From: Pseudonocardia petroleophila
GTDB lineage: Bacteria > Actinomycetota > Actinomycetes > Mycobacteriales > Pseudonocardiaceae
Assembly: GCF_014235185.1 (NCBI RefSeq)
Contig: NZ_CP060131.1
Span: forward strand, 3,107,501 to 3,171,500
DNA length: 64,000 nucleotides
Direction of reading: 5' to 3'
Shown here: one piece after another, positions 52,311-61,736 of the stretch
Layout: each line of letters begins with the position of its first letter
Numbering within the stretch: the stretch's first letter is position 1
Translations under genes and position numbers: made by a program
Notes under the pieces: generated by a model
The model's input: the letters and a program-made list of their open reading frames with translations, nothing else
Database searches by the model: none
What the model was told of the DNA's origin: nothing

Positions 52311-53186
52311 ATGATCACCGGAAGCCTGGTCGCACTGGTCACCCCGATGCGGGAGGACGGCGCGGTCGACCACGAGGCGCTCGCGAAGGTCGTCGACCGT
52401 GCGATCGAGGGCGGCACGGCCGCCATCGTGTCGGTCGGGACGACGGGCGAGTCGGCGACGCTCGACGTCGCCGAGCACACCGACGTCATCCGCCGCACGA
52501 TCGACGTCGCGGCGGGACGCGTGCCGGTGATCGCCGGCACGGGCGCGAACTCCACCGCGGAGGCGATCCACCTCACGAGCGCGGCGAAGCGGGCCGGTGC
52601 CGACGGGGCGCTGCTCGTCACGCCGTACTACAACAAGCCGCCGCAGGAGGGCCTGTACCGGCACTTCCGGGCGATCGCCGAGGCCGTGGACATCCCGCAG
52701 TACCTCTACAACGTGCCCGGCCGCACCGCCGTCGACATGCTGCCGTCCACGGTGGAGCGGCTCGCGTCGGTGCACAACATCGTGGGGCTCAAGGAGGCGC
52801 TCGGCGACCTCGACCGCGTGCGCGATCTCGTCGCCCTCGAGCTGCCCGACTTCGCCCTCTACTCCGGCGACGACGGCACGGCCCGCGCCAGCATCCTCGC
52901 CGGCTTCCACGGCGACATCTCGGTGACGGCCAACGTGGCCCCGGAGATGATGGCGCGGATGTGCGCGGCCGCGCTCGCCGGCGACGCGGAGCTCGCCGCC
53001 CTGATCGACGGCGACCTCGCCGGGCTGCACCGGGCCCTGTTCGCCGAGCCCAACCCGATCCCGGTGAAGTGGGCGCTGGCCGAGCTGGGCCTCATCCCGC
53101 CGGGCATCCGGCTGCCGCTGGTGCCGCTCGACGAGGTGCACCACGACGACGTCCGCGCGGCGCTGCGGTCCGCGGGGCTGCTGTAG
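52311..53186 (+). CDS. dapA: 4-hydroxy-tetrahydrodipicolinate synthase
   Basis: 291 residues, TIM barrel. The Schiff-base lysine is K161 (VGLKEALGD), with Y133 and the T44-T45 pair of the proton relay (SVGTTGESAT). R138 in NVPGRTA binds the substrate carboxylate. It condenses pyruvate and aspartate semialdehyde in lysine and diaminopimelate synthesis. AGGAGGG precedes the ATG by 4 nt. Its neighbours are not other lysine genes. Confidence 0.95.
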   Translation: MITGSLVALVTPMREDGAVDHEALAKVVDRAIEGGTAAIVSVGTTGESATLDVAEHTDVIRRTIDVAAGRVPVIAGTGANSTAEAIHLTSAAKRAGADGALLVTPYYNKPPQEGLYRHFRAIAEAVDIPQYLYNVPGRTAVDMLPSTVERLASVHNIVGLKEALGDLDRVRDLVALELPDFALYSGDDGTARASILAGFHGDISVTANVAPEMMARMCAAALAGDAELAALIDGDLAGLHRALFAEPNPIPVKWALAELGLIPPGIRLPLVPLDEVHHDDVRAALRSAGLL

Positions 53187-53226
53187 CCGGCCCGACCCGG
53201 CCGCCGCGCCGTGCGATCATGGCGCG

Positions 53227-53895
53227 GTGAGTCGGCAGCCGGATCCCGTCGAGGAGTGGTCGCGCGCGCAGCGGCGCGTGATCGAGCTGGTGTCCCCGCT
53301 GGACGCGGAGCAGGCGCGGGTGCGCGTGCCGTCGTGTCCGGACTGGACGGTGCGCGACCTGTTCTCGCACATGGTCGGTCTCGGGTCCGACGTCGTCGCG
53401 GGCGACGAGCCGGACGACCACAACGAGGCCTGGACCACCCGCCAGGTGGAGCGGCGGCGCGACCACGACATCGCCGAGCTCGTCGCCGAGTGGGAGGCGA
53501 CGGCCGCGCCGCTGGTGGCGTGGATGGGCGAGAACGGCCCCCGGCCGCTCGGCGACGTGATCATCCACGAGCAGGACCTGCGGGGCGCCCTGGAGGTGCC
53601 GGGCGGGCAGGACAGCGCCGGCGTCGCGATCATCCGCGACCGGTTCGCCGACCGCTTCGCCGCCGCACTGCCCGACGGCGCCTCGCTGGCCCTGTCCGGT
53701 GAGCGGTGGACGTGGGGCGACCCCGCCTCCGCCGACACGGTGCTGCGGGCCTCCGACTTCGACCTCGCCCGCGCCCTGGTCACCCGCCGCTCCGCCGCGC
53801 AGCTGCGTGCGTGGACGGTCCGGGGTGACGTCGAGCCCTACCTCGACGCGTTCGCGCTGCTCGGACCCCTGCCCGCGGCCGACCTGGTGGTGTGA
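53227..53895 (+). CDS. DinB-fold mycothiol maleylpyruvate isomerase-type protein
   Basis: 222 residues, of the TIGR03086-related family. PSCPDWTVRDLFSHMVGLGS is the N-terminal metal-site helix and DVIIHEQDLRGAL supplies the second histidine region, as in mycothiol-dependent enzymes of actinobacteria. GTG 53227 has GATCAT at 6 nt upstream. Its reaction is unknown. It sits 40 bp after dapA. Confidence 0.82.
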   Translation: MSRQPDPVEEWSRAQRRVIELVSPLDAEQARVRVPSCPDWTVRDLFSHMVGLGSDVVAGDEPDDHNEAWTTRQVERRRDHDIAELVAEWEATAAPLVAWMGENGPRPLGDVIIHEQDLRGALEVPGGQDSAGVAIIRDRFADRFAAALPDGASLALSGERWTWGDPASADTVLRASDFDLARALVTRRSAAQLRAWTVRGDVEPYLDAFALLGPLPAADLVV

Positions 53896-54295
53896 GCGGC
53901 GGGGCGTCCCGCCCTCGACGCTGCCGGTCGGCCCGCGGCGTCGAGGGGTGACACCGGTCGGCGCGACAGCGCGGCCCGCCCGCGCGTCCACCGGGCCCGA
54001 GGTCGTCGATGATCCCGGTGCGGTCCGACCGGCACCCTCGGCCGCCCTCCGGACGGCCCGGCACCGTCCCGGCCGTCCGGCTGCCTCGACACGGCATCGC
54101 CCACGCGGGCCCGAGCGCTGGTCGGCCACGACGGGTCCGGGACGGGCGCGGGTGCACAGGGTCGAGCGCGGCACCCCCGACCGGGGTGTGCGGACCCGGT
54201 CCGACGGCCACGCCCGGACCACCCCGGTCGGCGGCTGCGCCCCGTCGGGCCCGGTGTCGGCCGGGACGGGCACCGCGTCGGGGACCGGACTCGAA

Positions 54296-54311
54296 TCGAA
54301 CAGATGTTCGC
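54296..54311 (+). promoter_or_regulatory. LexA (SOS) box
   Basis: TCGAACAGATGTTCGC fits the actinobacterial SOS consensus TCGAAC-N4-GTTCGA at 11 of 12 specified positions. It ends 19 bp before the -10 hexamer, where bound LexA would block RNA polymerase. Confidence 0.8.
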
Positions 54312-54330
54312 ATCGAGGCACAATTCTTGG

Positions 54331-54336
54331 TAGAAT
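54331..54336 (+). promoter_or_regulatory. -10 hexamer TAGAAT, leaderless DUF222/HNH gene
   Basis: Six bases before the ATG at 54343, just behind the SOS box. Confidence 0.65.
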
Positions 54337-54342
54337 CGCAGC

Positions 54343-55562
54343 ATGCCCACGAAGCGTTCCGCAGTGCCTTCCGAGGCGCTGCTCATCGAGCGGATCGCGT
54401 GGCTGGAGGAACGGAAGGCGGCCATCGCCGCCGAGCAGTCCGATGCCGTTCTGGCATTCGCGACAGCACACGCCGAATCGCAGACCGCGGCCGGTGAGGT
54501 CGACCCGGAGGCGCTCGAACGCAGCATTGCCGCCCAGATCGGGTTGGCCTGTCGGGTGTCGCCCACCGAGGGCCGGCGGCGGGTCCGGATCGCGCGGGAC
54601 CTGCACGCCGGGCACGCCCGGGTCCGGGAGCTGTTCGCCGCGGGTCGGCTGAGCGAGTACCAGACCGCGACCATCGTGGCCGCCACCACGCACCTCTCAC
54701 CCGCCGAACGGGCGGAGGTCGACCGAGAGCTGGCCGAGCGGCGGGTCGAGACCCTCGGCGTGCGCCGGATCCACGACCTCACCCGGTCCCTCGCCGCCCA
54801 GGTCGCCCCGGAGAAGTTCACCACCCGCTGCCGGGCCGCCCGCACCGGCCGCCGCGTGTCGGTCCGGCCCGCCGCGGACGGCATGGCCGATCTGACCGCC
54901 CACCTGCCCGTCGAGGAGGCCGTGGCCTGTTACGCCGCCCTCGCCGCCGCGGTGAACGACGCCGCCGTTCGGCCCGAACCGGTCACCCGGGGGCGCGGTC
55001 AGATCCTGGCCGACACCCTCGTCGAACGCCTCACCGGACAGGCCACCGCCCGGGACGTGAACATCGAGATCCAGGTGCTGGTCCCGGTCGAGGCTCTGAT
55101 CGATCCGGACAGCCCGCTGCCCGCGCAGATCGCCGGCCACGGCCCCGTCCCGGTCGAGCTCCTCACCACCGGCGGTGGCCGGAGGACCTGGCGACGGCTG
55201 ATCACCCGCGACGGAGTGGTGATCGGCGGGGACTCCCGCAGTCGGCTGTTCACCGGGCGGTTGGCCGCGTTGATCCGGGCCCGGGACGGCCATCGCTGCC
55301 GCGAACCGTACTGCGGCTCCCCGATCGCCACATCGACCACATCCACCGCTGGAAGGACGGCGGCCGTACCGAGTTCACCAATGGTCGCGGTCTGTGCGCA
55401 TTCCACAACCTGGTACGAGAAACGCGGGGATGGAAAGCGGAGGTCACGGAAAGGGGAATCGTCACGACGACCCCAGCCGGGAGTTCGTACATCTCCGATA
55501 TCGGAACCCGGGCGAGAGTTCCGGCCCGCGAAGTTCGAGCAGCGGCGCTCGTCGGTGTGTAG
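54343..55562 (+). pseudogene. DUF222/HNH endonuclease gene (REP13E12-like) with a frameshift
   Basis: The N-terminal DUF222 domain (about 15-300: RRVRIARDLHAGHARVRELF, VEEAVACYAALAAAVNDAAV) is followed by LIRARDGHRCREPYCGSPI, the start of an HNH nuclease motif. Near 55325 one base (a C) is missing, so the frame departs; in the -1 frame the motif continues exactly as expected, HIDHIHRWKDGGRTEFTNGR then GLCAFHNLV, to a stop at 55560-55562. The gene is therefore a split pseudogene or an error. REP13E12 genes of Mycobacterium tuberculosis have the same domain pair and SOS control. The DNA near its 3' end is AT-richer than its neighbours. Confidence 0.88.
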
Positions 55563-55891
55563 GTGTCCGCCGCGACCCAGATCGAGACCGATCCTGCGCT
55601 CGAAGGAAGTGCTGCGGGCGGATCGGGGTGCACGCGCAGAACGTCGGCCGGCCCCGCGGCCGAGATCGGAAACGAGCGCCCGGTTCCCGCGGCTGCCGGC
55701 CGCAGGTCCGCGGCAGAGCCGTGCGGTCCGACCGGATCACACCGAGCGAGCGGGCCGACCGGACCTCCGTCACCGCCGGTCCGGCTGGCGCCGCGCCGAC
55801 CTCGGCGTCGTCCCGTGGGAGGCGGCGGTCAGGCCGCGTCCGTGTCCGACGCAGCCGCCGCCCCGGGCGCGATGACCGCGCCGCGCCCGGC
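55563..55891. other. 329-bp convergent spacer
   Basis: No gene or clear terminator seen. If the frameshift at 55325 is not corrected, the DUF222 frame runs on through here to 55875. Confidence 0.5.
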
Positions 55892-56770
55892 CTACGACGT
55901 CGTCCGGTCCTGAGCGCGCGCCGCCGTCCGCTCGATGCCGTCCAGCACCGTCGGCCAGACCCAGCGGGCCAGGTCGTGGCCCATCCGCGGCACCTCCAGC
56001 AGCTCCGCACCGGGGATCGCGGCGGCGGTCGCGCGCCCGCCGGAGGGCACGATGACCCGGTCGCGCTCGCCGTGCAGCACGAGCGCGGGCATCGTGAGGC
56101 GGGCCAGGTCGGCGGTGCGGTCGCGCTCGCCGACGCACGCGGCGAGCTGGCGGCTGCTGCCGTCCCCGGTCTCCCGGGACATCGAGCGGCGCATCGTCAC
56201 GCGCACGTCCTCGTCGTCCTGCGCGCTGCGGTCGGCGGACCCGATCCGGCGGAACGCCGCCACCATCCCCTCGACCGGGTCGGCCGACGGCGGGCGCAGG
56301 AAGTCGGGGATGCGGGTCCAGTGGACCTTGCCGGTGCGGCCGTCGCCGGGCCGTCCCATGATCGAGACGAGCGAGCGGGTGAGGTGCGGGTGCCGGATCG
56401 CCACCTCCTGCGCCACCATCGAGCCCAGCGACGCCCCGACGACGTGCGCGCCCCGCGGGTCGACGTGCGCGATCAGGCCCGCGGCGTCGTCGGCCATGTC
56501 GCCGAGCGTGTAGACGGGGCTCGCGCGGCGGCGCAGGAACTCCCACGCGGTGATGCCGGGCCCGCGGACGTGGGTGGACCGGCCGACGTCGCGGTTGTCG
56601 AAGCGCACGACGTGGAAGCCGCGGGCGACGAGATCGGCGCAGAAGTCGTCGCGCCACCAGTCCATCGACAGGTTCAGGCCCATGATCAGCAGGACGGTGG
56701 GGTGCTCCGGGTCGCCCAGGGACTCGTAGCAGAGCTCGACGTCCCCGACCCGCACGAATCGCTCGTTCAT
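55892..56770 (-). CDS. Alpha/beta-fold hydrolase
   Basis: 292 residues. The nucleophile elbow is GASLGSM (serine) in HVVGASLGSMVAQEVAIRHP; the aspartate lies in LHGERDRVIVPSGG and the histidine in RMGHDLARW near the end. The N-terminal VLLIMGLNLSMDWWRDDF fits the esterase/lipase group related to aclacinomycin methylesterases. No signal peptide. GAACGT lies 7 nt before the ATG at 56770. Substrate unknown. Confidence 0.88.
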   Translation of the reverse strand: MNERFVRVGDVELCYESLGDPEHPTVLLIMGLNLSMDWWRDDFCADLVARGFHVVRFDNRDVGRSTHVRGPGITAWEFLRRRASPVYTLGDMADDAAGLIAHVDPRGAHVVGASLGSMVAQEVAIRHPHLTRSLVSIMGRPGDGRTGKVHWTRIPDFLRPPSADPVEGMVAAFRRIGSADRSAQDDEDVRVTMRRSMSRETGDGSSRQLAACVGERDRTADLARLTMPALVLHGERDRVIVPSGGRATAAAIPGAELLEVPRMGHDLARWVWPTVLDGIERTAARAQDRTTS

Positions 56771-56803
56771 CGCGCGGACGTTCGACGCCGGGCGCGCGCC
56801 GGT

Positions 56804-58342
56804 TCAGCTCCGCAGGAGGGCCGGGTTGTCGAACCGCCCCGCCCGCGCCCGCTGCTCGCGGACGGCGTCCCGGTCACCGAGCCGAGCCCGGTGCCGCGCG
56901 GCGCGGACGGCGAACTCGCCCAGCCCGACCCGGTCGGCGCGCTCGGCCAGCACCCGGCACTCCGCGACGGCCGCGGGCTCGTCGAACGACGCGGTGACCG
57001 CGCACAGGGTGTCGCGGACGTGCAGCTCGATCCAGCAGCACACGTCGGCGTCGGCGACGAGGGTGTCGCAGGTGGAGCGCAGGGCGGCGGCGGCGCCCGC
57101 GGGGTCGCCGAGCCGGGCCCGCGCCGACGCGAGGCCGCGGCCGGTGAGCGCGACCCAGCAGGCGTCGCCGAGGACCTCGGCCAGGGTGCGCGCGTCGGCG
57201 AACACCGTCTCGGCCTCGGCGGTGCGGCCCGCCCGGAGCAGGAGCTCGCCGTGCAGGAACTCCACCCACGGGCGCATCGCGGTCCAGTCCAGCTCGGCCA
57301 CCATGGTCCGGGCCCGCGCGACGTCGGCCTCGGCCTGCTCGTCCTCGTCGCGCTGCAGCCGGGCCCGGCCGCGCATGGCCAGGGCCGCCGCGGTGGCGCG
57401 GGGCCGGTCGCCGGTCTCGGTGAGCGCGACCGCCCGGTCCAGCTCGCGCACCGCCCCGCCCGAGGCGAGCGTGTCGACGAGCGCGAACCCGCGCCCGTAG
57501 GCCACCCCCGCCTCCTGCTCGGGCCGCCCGGCCGCGGCGGCCTCGGCCCGGGTGAGCTGAGCCAGCGCGCCCTGTTGGTCGCCGGTGGCGGTCGCGACGA
57601 ACCCCAGCTCCCGGCGGGCGAGCGCGGCGACGTCGGCCAGTCCCTCCCGGGTGGCGATGCGGTCGGCCTCGCGCAGCGCCGCGGCCGCCCCGCGGTCGGT
57701 GCTGGCGACGGCGTGCACGTACCCGCGGCCGTAGTGGGCGAGCGCCTCGGCGAGCACGGCGTCGTCGCCGAGCGCCCGGGCGCGGCGCACCGCCCCGGCG
57801 AGGATCGCGGTGCCGTCGCGCGGCGCGCCCGCGTCCATCACCTGCTCACCCACCCGGACCAGGTCGCGGACCGCACCCCGGCCTGCCGGGGAGAAGGTCC
57901 GTGCGCGGTGCGCCCGCTGCAGCCGCGTCCCGGCGGCGGCGAGGTCGAGCCGGCGCCCGTGCAGCCACGCCGCGAACTCCGGCACGTCGGGCTCCGCGCC
58001 CTCGAGCAGCGGCAGGGTGGCCTCGGCGACCGGCCAGCCGACGGGGGCCCGCCCGGCGAGCACGTCGAGCACGTCGACGCGCACCCCGTCGGCGACGGTG
58101 CAGGTCAGGGGGTCGCCGCCGAGGCGGACCGCGTCGCCGAGCGCGCGCCGGGCCTGGCTGAGCGTCCAGCGCAGCGCCGCCTGCGGGTCGGCGGCGTCGG
58201 GGAACAGGAGGTCGATCACGCGGCTGCGGGGGACCGGGCCGGTGGAGCACAGCAGCAGCGCGAGCAGCGCCCACGGCTTGCGCCCGCGCGGCGGCGCCGC
58301 CCCGTCGAGGCGGGGCGGCCCCAGCAGCCGCACGACCGTCAC
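56804..58342 (-). CDS. SARP-like regulator with BTAD and TPR domains
   Basis: 512 residues. The N-terminal OmpR-like winged helix (about 1-85: GRKPWALLALLLCSTGPVPR and VIDLLFPDAADPQAALRWTL) leads to a BTAD-type helical domain and then TPR-like repeats (about 200-500, alanine-rich helices such as RARTMVAELDWTAMRPWVEF). SARPs activate secondary metabolite clusters; none lies in the window. GTG 58342 has GGGAGG upstream, and GAGGAT 6 nt upstream also fits the leaderless pattern. Codirectional with the methyltransferase, 32 bp away. Confidence 0.83.
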   Translation of the reverse strand: MTVVRLLGPPRLDGAAPPRGRKPWALLALLLCSTGPVPRSRVIDLLFPDAADPQAALRWTLSQARRALGDAVRLGGDPLTCTVADGVRVDVLDVLAGRAPVGWPVAEATLPLLEGAEPDVPEFAAWLHGRRLDLAAAGTRLQRAHRARTFSPAGRGAVRDLVRVGEQVMDAGAPRDGTAILAGAVRRARALGDDAVLAEALAHYGRGYVHAVASTDRGAAAALREADRIATREGLADVAALARRELGFVATATGDQQGALAQLTRAEAAAAGRPEQEAGVAYGRGFALVDTLASGGAVRELDRAVALTETGDRPRATAAALAMRGRARLQRDEDEQAEADVARARTMVAELDWTAMRPWVEFLHGELLLRAGRTAEAETVFADARTLAEVLGDACWVALTGRGLASARARLGDPAGAAAALRSTCDTLVADADVCCWIELHVRDTLCAVTASFDEPAAVAECRVLAERADRVGLGEFAVRAARHRARLGDRDAVREQRARAGRFDNPALLRS

Positions 58343-58374
58343 GCGCCCATCCTCCCGCCCGTCGGGGCCCGCCG

Positions 58375-59184
58375 TCAGGTCCGAACGGAGGTGACCAGCA
58401 GGTACTCCGCGTCCCACACCCCGCCGGTGCGCGTCTGCTCGAGCATCCGCAGGAACGCGGCGTCGAGCTCGGCCGCGCGGTCGGCGTCCAGGCCGCGGTA
58501 GACGGCGATCGTGGGTCCGTAGTGCGTCTTCCACCACTCGCGGAAGGCCACCGCCGAGTCGGCGACGGCGAACGTCGTGGTGCGCCGCTCCGCCCGCAGC
58601 TCGCGCACGCCGTCACCGAGCAGCGTCCGGACGTGCTCCTCGCTGCCCCACAGCGGCGCGGGCGACGCACCGGGGGGAGGAGCGGGGGCGAACGGCTTCA
58701 TCGTCGCGAACAGGCGCCCGACGAAGCCCTCCGGCGTCCAGCTGAGCAGCCCGATCGTGCCGCCGGGCCGGCAGACGCGCAGCAGCTCGCCCGCCGCGCG
58801 CTCGTGGAACGGCGCGAACATGACGCCGACGCAGGACAGCACGGTGTCGAACTCGCCGGTCTCGAACGGCAGCGCATGGGCGTCGGCCTCGACCCACTGC
58901 AGGTGCGCGCCGCGGGCGGCGGCGATCTCCGCGCCCGCGTCGAGCAGCTCCGGGGTCAGGTCGGAGGCGACGACGTCGGCCCCGGTCAGCGCCGCGGGGA
59001 TGGCGGCGTTGCCGGTGCCCGCGCCGACGTCGAGGACGCGCTGCCCCGCGGTGACGCCCGCCGCCTCCACGAGCGTCGCCCCGAGGTCGGGGATGAGGTC
59101 GGCGGCGACCGCCGGGTAGTCGCCCGACGCCCAGAGGGCGCGGTGCCGGGAGCCGAGGGTGGACAGGTCCGTCGATGTGGTCAT
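58375..59184 (-). CDS. Class I SAM-dependent methyltransferase
   Basis: 269 residues. Motif I VLDVGAGTGNAAIPAAL (about 50-66), acidic residue in ASDLTPELLDAGAEIA, and VEADAHALPFETGEFDTVLS mark the UbiE/COQ5 group. CRPGGTIGLLSW is motif III. Methyl acceptor unknown; small-molecule methylation is likely. CACGGT lies 6 nt before the ATG. Divergent from the radical SAM gene. Confidence 0.9.
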   Translation of the reverse strand: MTTSTDLSTLGSRHRALWASGDYPAVAADLIPDLGATLVEAAGVTAGQRVLDVGAGTGNAAIPAALTGADVVASDLTPELLDAGAEIAAARGAHLQWVEADAHALPFETGEFDTVLSCVGVMFAPFHERAAGELLRVCRPGGTIGLLSWTPEGFVGRLFATMKPFAPAPPPGASPAPLWGSEEHVRTLLGDGVRELRAERRTTTFAVADSAVAFREWWKTHYGPTIAVYRGLDADRAAELDAAFLRMLEQTRTGGVWDAEYLLVTSVRT

Positions 59185-59239
59185 GCGCCCACCGTGCGGG
59201 GCGGGCGTGTGCGGGAGCGTGTGCGCCGGGAGCGGGGGC

Positions 59240-59245
59240 TACCCT
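59240..59245 (+). promoter_or_regulatory. -10 hexamer TACCCT, leaderless radical SAM gene
   Basis: Eight bases before the GTG at 59254. Confidence 0.6.
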
Positions 59246-59253
59246 GGGGCAGC

Positions 59254-61197
59254 GTGACTGCCGCGTCCGTGTTCCCTGACCTCGAAGCGCTGCTCCCGCG
59301 CGTCTCCAAGCCCGTCCAGTACGTGGGCGGTGAGCTGAACGCGCAGCTCAAGGACTGGGACGCGGCCGACGTCCGGTGGGCGCTGATGTATCCCGACGCG
59401 TACGAGGTGGGGCTGCCCAACCAGGGCGTCCAGATCCTCTACGAGGTCCTCAACGAGCGCGTCGACGCCCTCGCCGAGCGCTGCTACTCCGTGTGGCCCG
59501 ACCTCGAGGCCCTCATGCGGGAGCACGGCGTGCCCGCGTTCACCGTCGACGGGCACCGCCCGCTCGGGGCGTTCGACCTGCTCGGCATCAGCTTCTCCAC
59601 CGAGCTCGGCTACACGAACCTGCTCACCTCGCTCGACCTCGCCGGGATCCCGCTGCACGCCGCCGACCGCGACGAGACCCACCCGGTCGTCGTCGCGGGC
59701 GGGCACGCCGCGTTCAACCCCGAGCCGATCTCGCGGTTCGTCGACGTGGCGGCGATCGGCGACGGCGAGGAGGTCGTCGGCGACATCACCGACGTCGTCC
59801 GCGACTGGAAGGCCGAGGGCCGCCCGGGCGGGCGCCGCGAGCTGCTGCTGCGCCTGGCCGCCACCGACGGCTGCTACGTCCCGAGCCTCTACGACGTCGC
59901 CTACGGCGAGGACGGCGCGATCGCGTCGGTCACGCCCGTCGACGAGCGGGTGCCGCGGACGGTCACCAAGCGCACCACCACCGAGCTCGACGAGTGGCCC
60001 TACCCGAAGGCGCCGCTGGTGCCGCTGGCCGAGACCGTGCACGAGCGGGCGTCGGTCGAGATCTTCCGCGGCTGCACCCGCGGCTGCCGCTTCTGCCAGG
60101 CCGGGATGATCACCCGCCCGGTGCGGGAGCGGTCGCTGGAGGGCATCGGCAAGATGGTCGACGCCTCGGTGCGCGCGTCCGGGTTCGACGAGGTGGGCCT
60201 GCTGTCGCTGTCCTCCGCCGACCACTCCGAGATCGCCGAAATCACCAAGGGCCTGGCCGACCGCTACGAGGGCACCAACACCTCGCTCTCGCTCCCCTCG
60301 ACGCGGGTCGACGCGTTCAACATCGACCTCGCCAACGAGATCTCCCGCAACGGCCGCCGCTCCGGGCTGACGTTCGCCCCCGAGGGCGGCTCCGAGCGCA
60401 TCCGCCGCGTGATCAACAAGATGGTGTCGGAGGAGGACCTGATCCGCACCGTCTCCGAGGCGTTCGCGCAGGGCTGGCGCCAGGTGAAGCTGTACTTCAT
60501 GTGCGGGCTGCCCACCGAGGAGGACGAGGACGTCCTGGAGATCGCGGGCATGGCGCACCGCGTGATCAAGGCCGGGCGCATCGCGTCGGGTCGCAACGAC
60601 GTCCGCTGCACGATCTCCATCGGCGGGTTCGTGCCCAAGCCGCACACCCCGTTCCAGTGGGCCGCGCAGGCCCATCCCGACGTCGTCGACGACCGGCTGC
60701 GCAAGCTCCGGGCCGCCGTCAACAGCGACCGCAAGCTCGGCCGCAACATCGGCATGCGCTACCACGACGGGCAGCCGTCGCTGGTGGAGGGCCTGCTGGC
60801 CCGCGGCGACCGGCGCGTCGGCGCCGTCATCGAGCGGGTGTGGCGCGCGGGCGGCCGGTTCGACGGCTGGAGCGAGCACTTCTCCTACGAGCGCTGGATG
60901 ACCGCGGCCGCGGCCGAGCTGGAGCCCCTCGGCGTCTCCGTCGACTGGTACACCACCCGCGAGCGCGGGCAGGCCGAGGTCCTGCCGTGGGACCACCTGG
61001 ACTCCGGCCTGGAGCGCGACTGGCTCTGGGACGACTGGCAGGACGCGCTGTCCGGCCGCGAGCAGGACGACTGCCGGTGGACGCCGTGCTTCGACTGCGG
61101 CGTGTGCCCCTCGACCGGCACCGACATCGAGGTCGGGCCGAGCGGCACCACCCTGCTCCCGCTGACCGTGGTCAATCCCCTCACCCAGAGTGGCTGA
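59254..61197 (+). CDS. TIGR03960 family radical SAM protein
   Basis: 647 residues. A B12-binding-like N-terminal region (about 20-200) is followed by a radical SAM domain with CTRGCRFCQAGM (C-x3-C-x2-C) binding the [4Fe-4S] cluster, then SLSSADHSEIAEITKGLADR and PSTRVDAFNIDLANEISRNG. The C-terminal CRWTPCFDCGVCPSTGTDIE holds further cysteines. The family is of unknown reaction and is usually next to the TIGR03936 partner and rne, as here. GTG at 59254 is leaderless; the stop overlaps a GNAT gene by 8 bp. Confidence 0.93.
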   Translation: MTAASVFPDLEALLPRVSKPVQYVGGELNAQLKDWDAADVRWALMYPDAYEVGLPNQGVQILYEVLNERVDALAERCYSVWPDLEALMREHGVPAFTVDGHRPLGAFDLLGISFSTELGYTNLLTSLDLAGIPLHAADRDETHPVVVAGGHAAFNPEPISRFVDVAAIGDGEEVVGDITDVVRDWKAEGRPGGRRELLLRLAATDGCYVPSLYDVAYGEDGAIASVTPVDERVPRTVTKRTTTELDEWPYPKAPLVPLAETVHERASVEIFRGCTRGCRFCQAGMITRPVRERSLEGIGKMVDASVRASGFDEVGLLSLSSADHSEIAEITKGLADRYEGTNTSLSLPSTRVDAFNIDLANEISRNGRRSGLTFAPEGGSERIRRVINKMVSEEDLIRTVSEAFAQGWRQVKLYFMCGLPTEEDEDVLEIAGMAHRVIKAGRIASGRNDVRCTISIGGFVPKPHTPFQWAAQAHPDVVDDRLRKLRAAVNSDRKLGRNIGMRYHDGQPSLVEGLLARGDRRVGAVIERVWRAGGRFDGWSEHFSYERWMTAAAAELEPLGVSVDWYTTRERGQAEVLPWDHLDSGLERDWLWDDWQDALSGREQDDCRWTPCFDCGVCPSTGTDIEVGPSGTTLLPLTVVNPLTQSG

Positions 61198-61684
61198 CGG
61201 CCCCGACTTCACCGTCCGCGTCGCCGACGAGCGCGACGTCGACGCGCTCGCCCGGCTGCGCCGCGCGTGGCTGGAGGAGCGGGCCGGGCGCCCCGTCGAC
61301 GACCCGGCGTTCGAGGCGTCGTTCGCGCAGTGGTGGCGCACGGAGCTGCCGCGGCGCACGTTCTGGATCGCCGAGACCGGCACCGAGCGGGCCGGGTACA
61401 CCGCGGTGGGCTCGCTCAACGTCGTCGAGATCGCGCACATGCCGCGGCCCGGGGCGCGCGGGGGAGCGATCGGGCACGTCGGCAACGCGTTCGTGATCGC
61501 CGCGTGGGCCGACCGCGGGGTGCCGCGCGCCCTGCTCGGTCACGCCGTCGCGCACGCCCGGCAGCGCCGCTACCGGCGGCTCGTGCTGGCCCCGACGCCG
61601 GGCAGCGCGCCGTTCTACCGGCGGGCCGGGTTCGCGCCCGCCGGGGAGTCGCTCCTGGTCCTGGACCCGGCCGTCCCGGCCTGA
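61190..61684 (+). CDS. GNAT family acetyltransferase
   Basis: 164 residues. Acetyl-CoA loop region HVGNAFVIAAWADRGVPRAL and the final strand motif GSAPFYRRAGF. GTG 61190 overlaps the radical SAM stop by 8 bp, so it is likely cotranslated. Its target is unknown; its insertion between the TIGR03960 and TIGR03936 genes is not the usual order and may be lineage-specific. Confidence 0.82.
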   Translation: MADGPDFTVRVADERDVDALARLRRAWLEERAGRPVDDPAFEASFAQWWRTELPRRTFWIAETGTERAGYTAVGSLNVVEIAHMPRPGARGGAIGHVGNAFVIAAWADRGVPRALLGHAVAHARQRRYRRLVLAPTPGSAPFYRRAGFAPAGESLLVLDPAVPA

Positions 61685-61724
61685 CGGCCCGCCTCCTGCC
61701 CGGCCGGTCCGTCGGCGGCTGACC

Positions 61725-61730
61725 TATCCT
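61725..61730 (+). promoter_or_regulatory. -10 hexamer TATCCT, leaderless TIGR03936 gene
   Basis: Six bases before the ATG at 61737. Confidence 0.6.
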
Positions 61731-61736
61731 CGGCCA

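Larger units (their letters stand above)
53896..54342. other. 447-bp spacer before the DUF222/HNH gene
   Basis: No gene seen. The first 390 bp are plain GC-rich sequence. Near the end are a LexA-type SOS box (54296-54311) and a -10 (54331-54336), both for the following gene. Confidence 0.6.
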
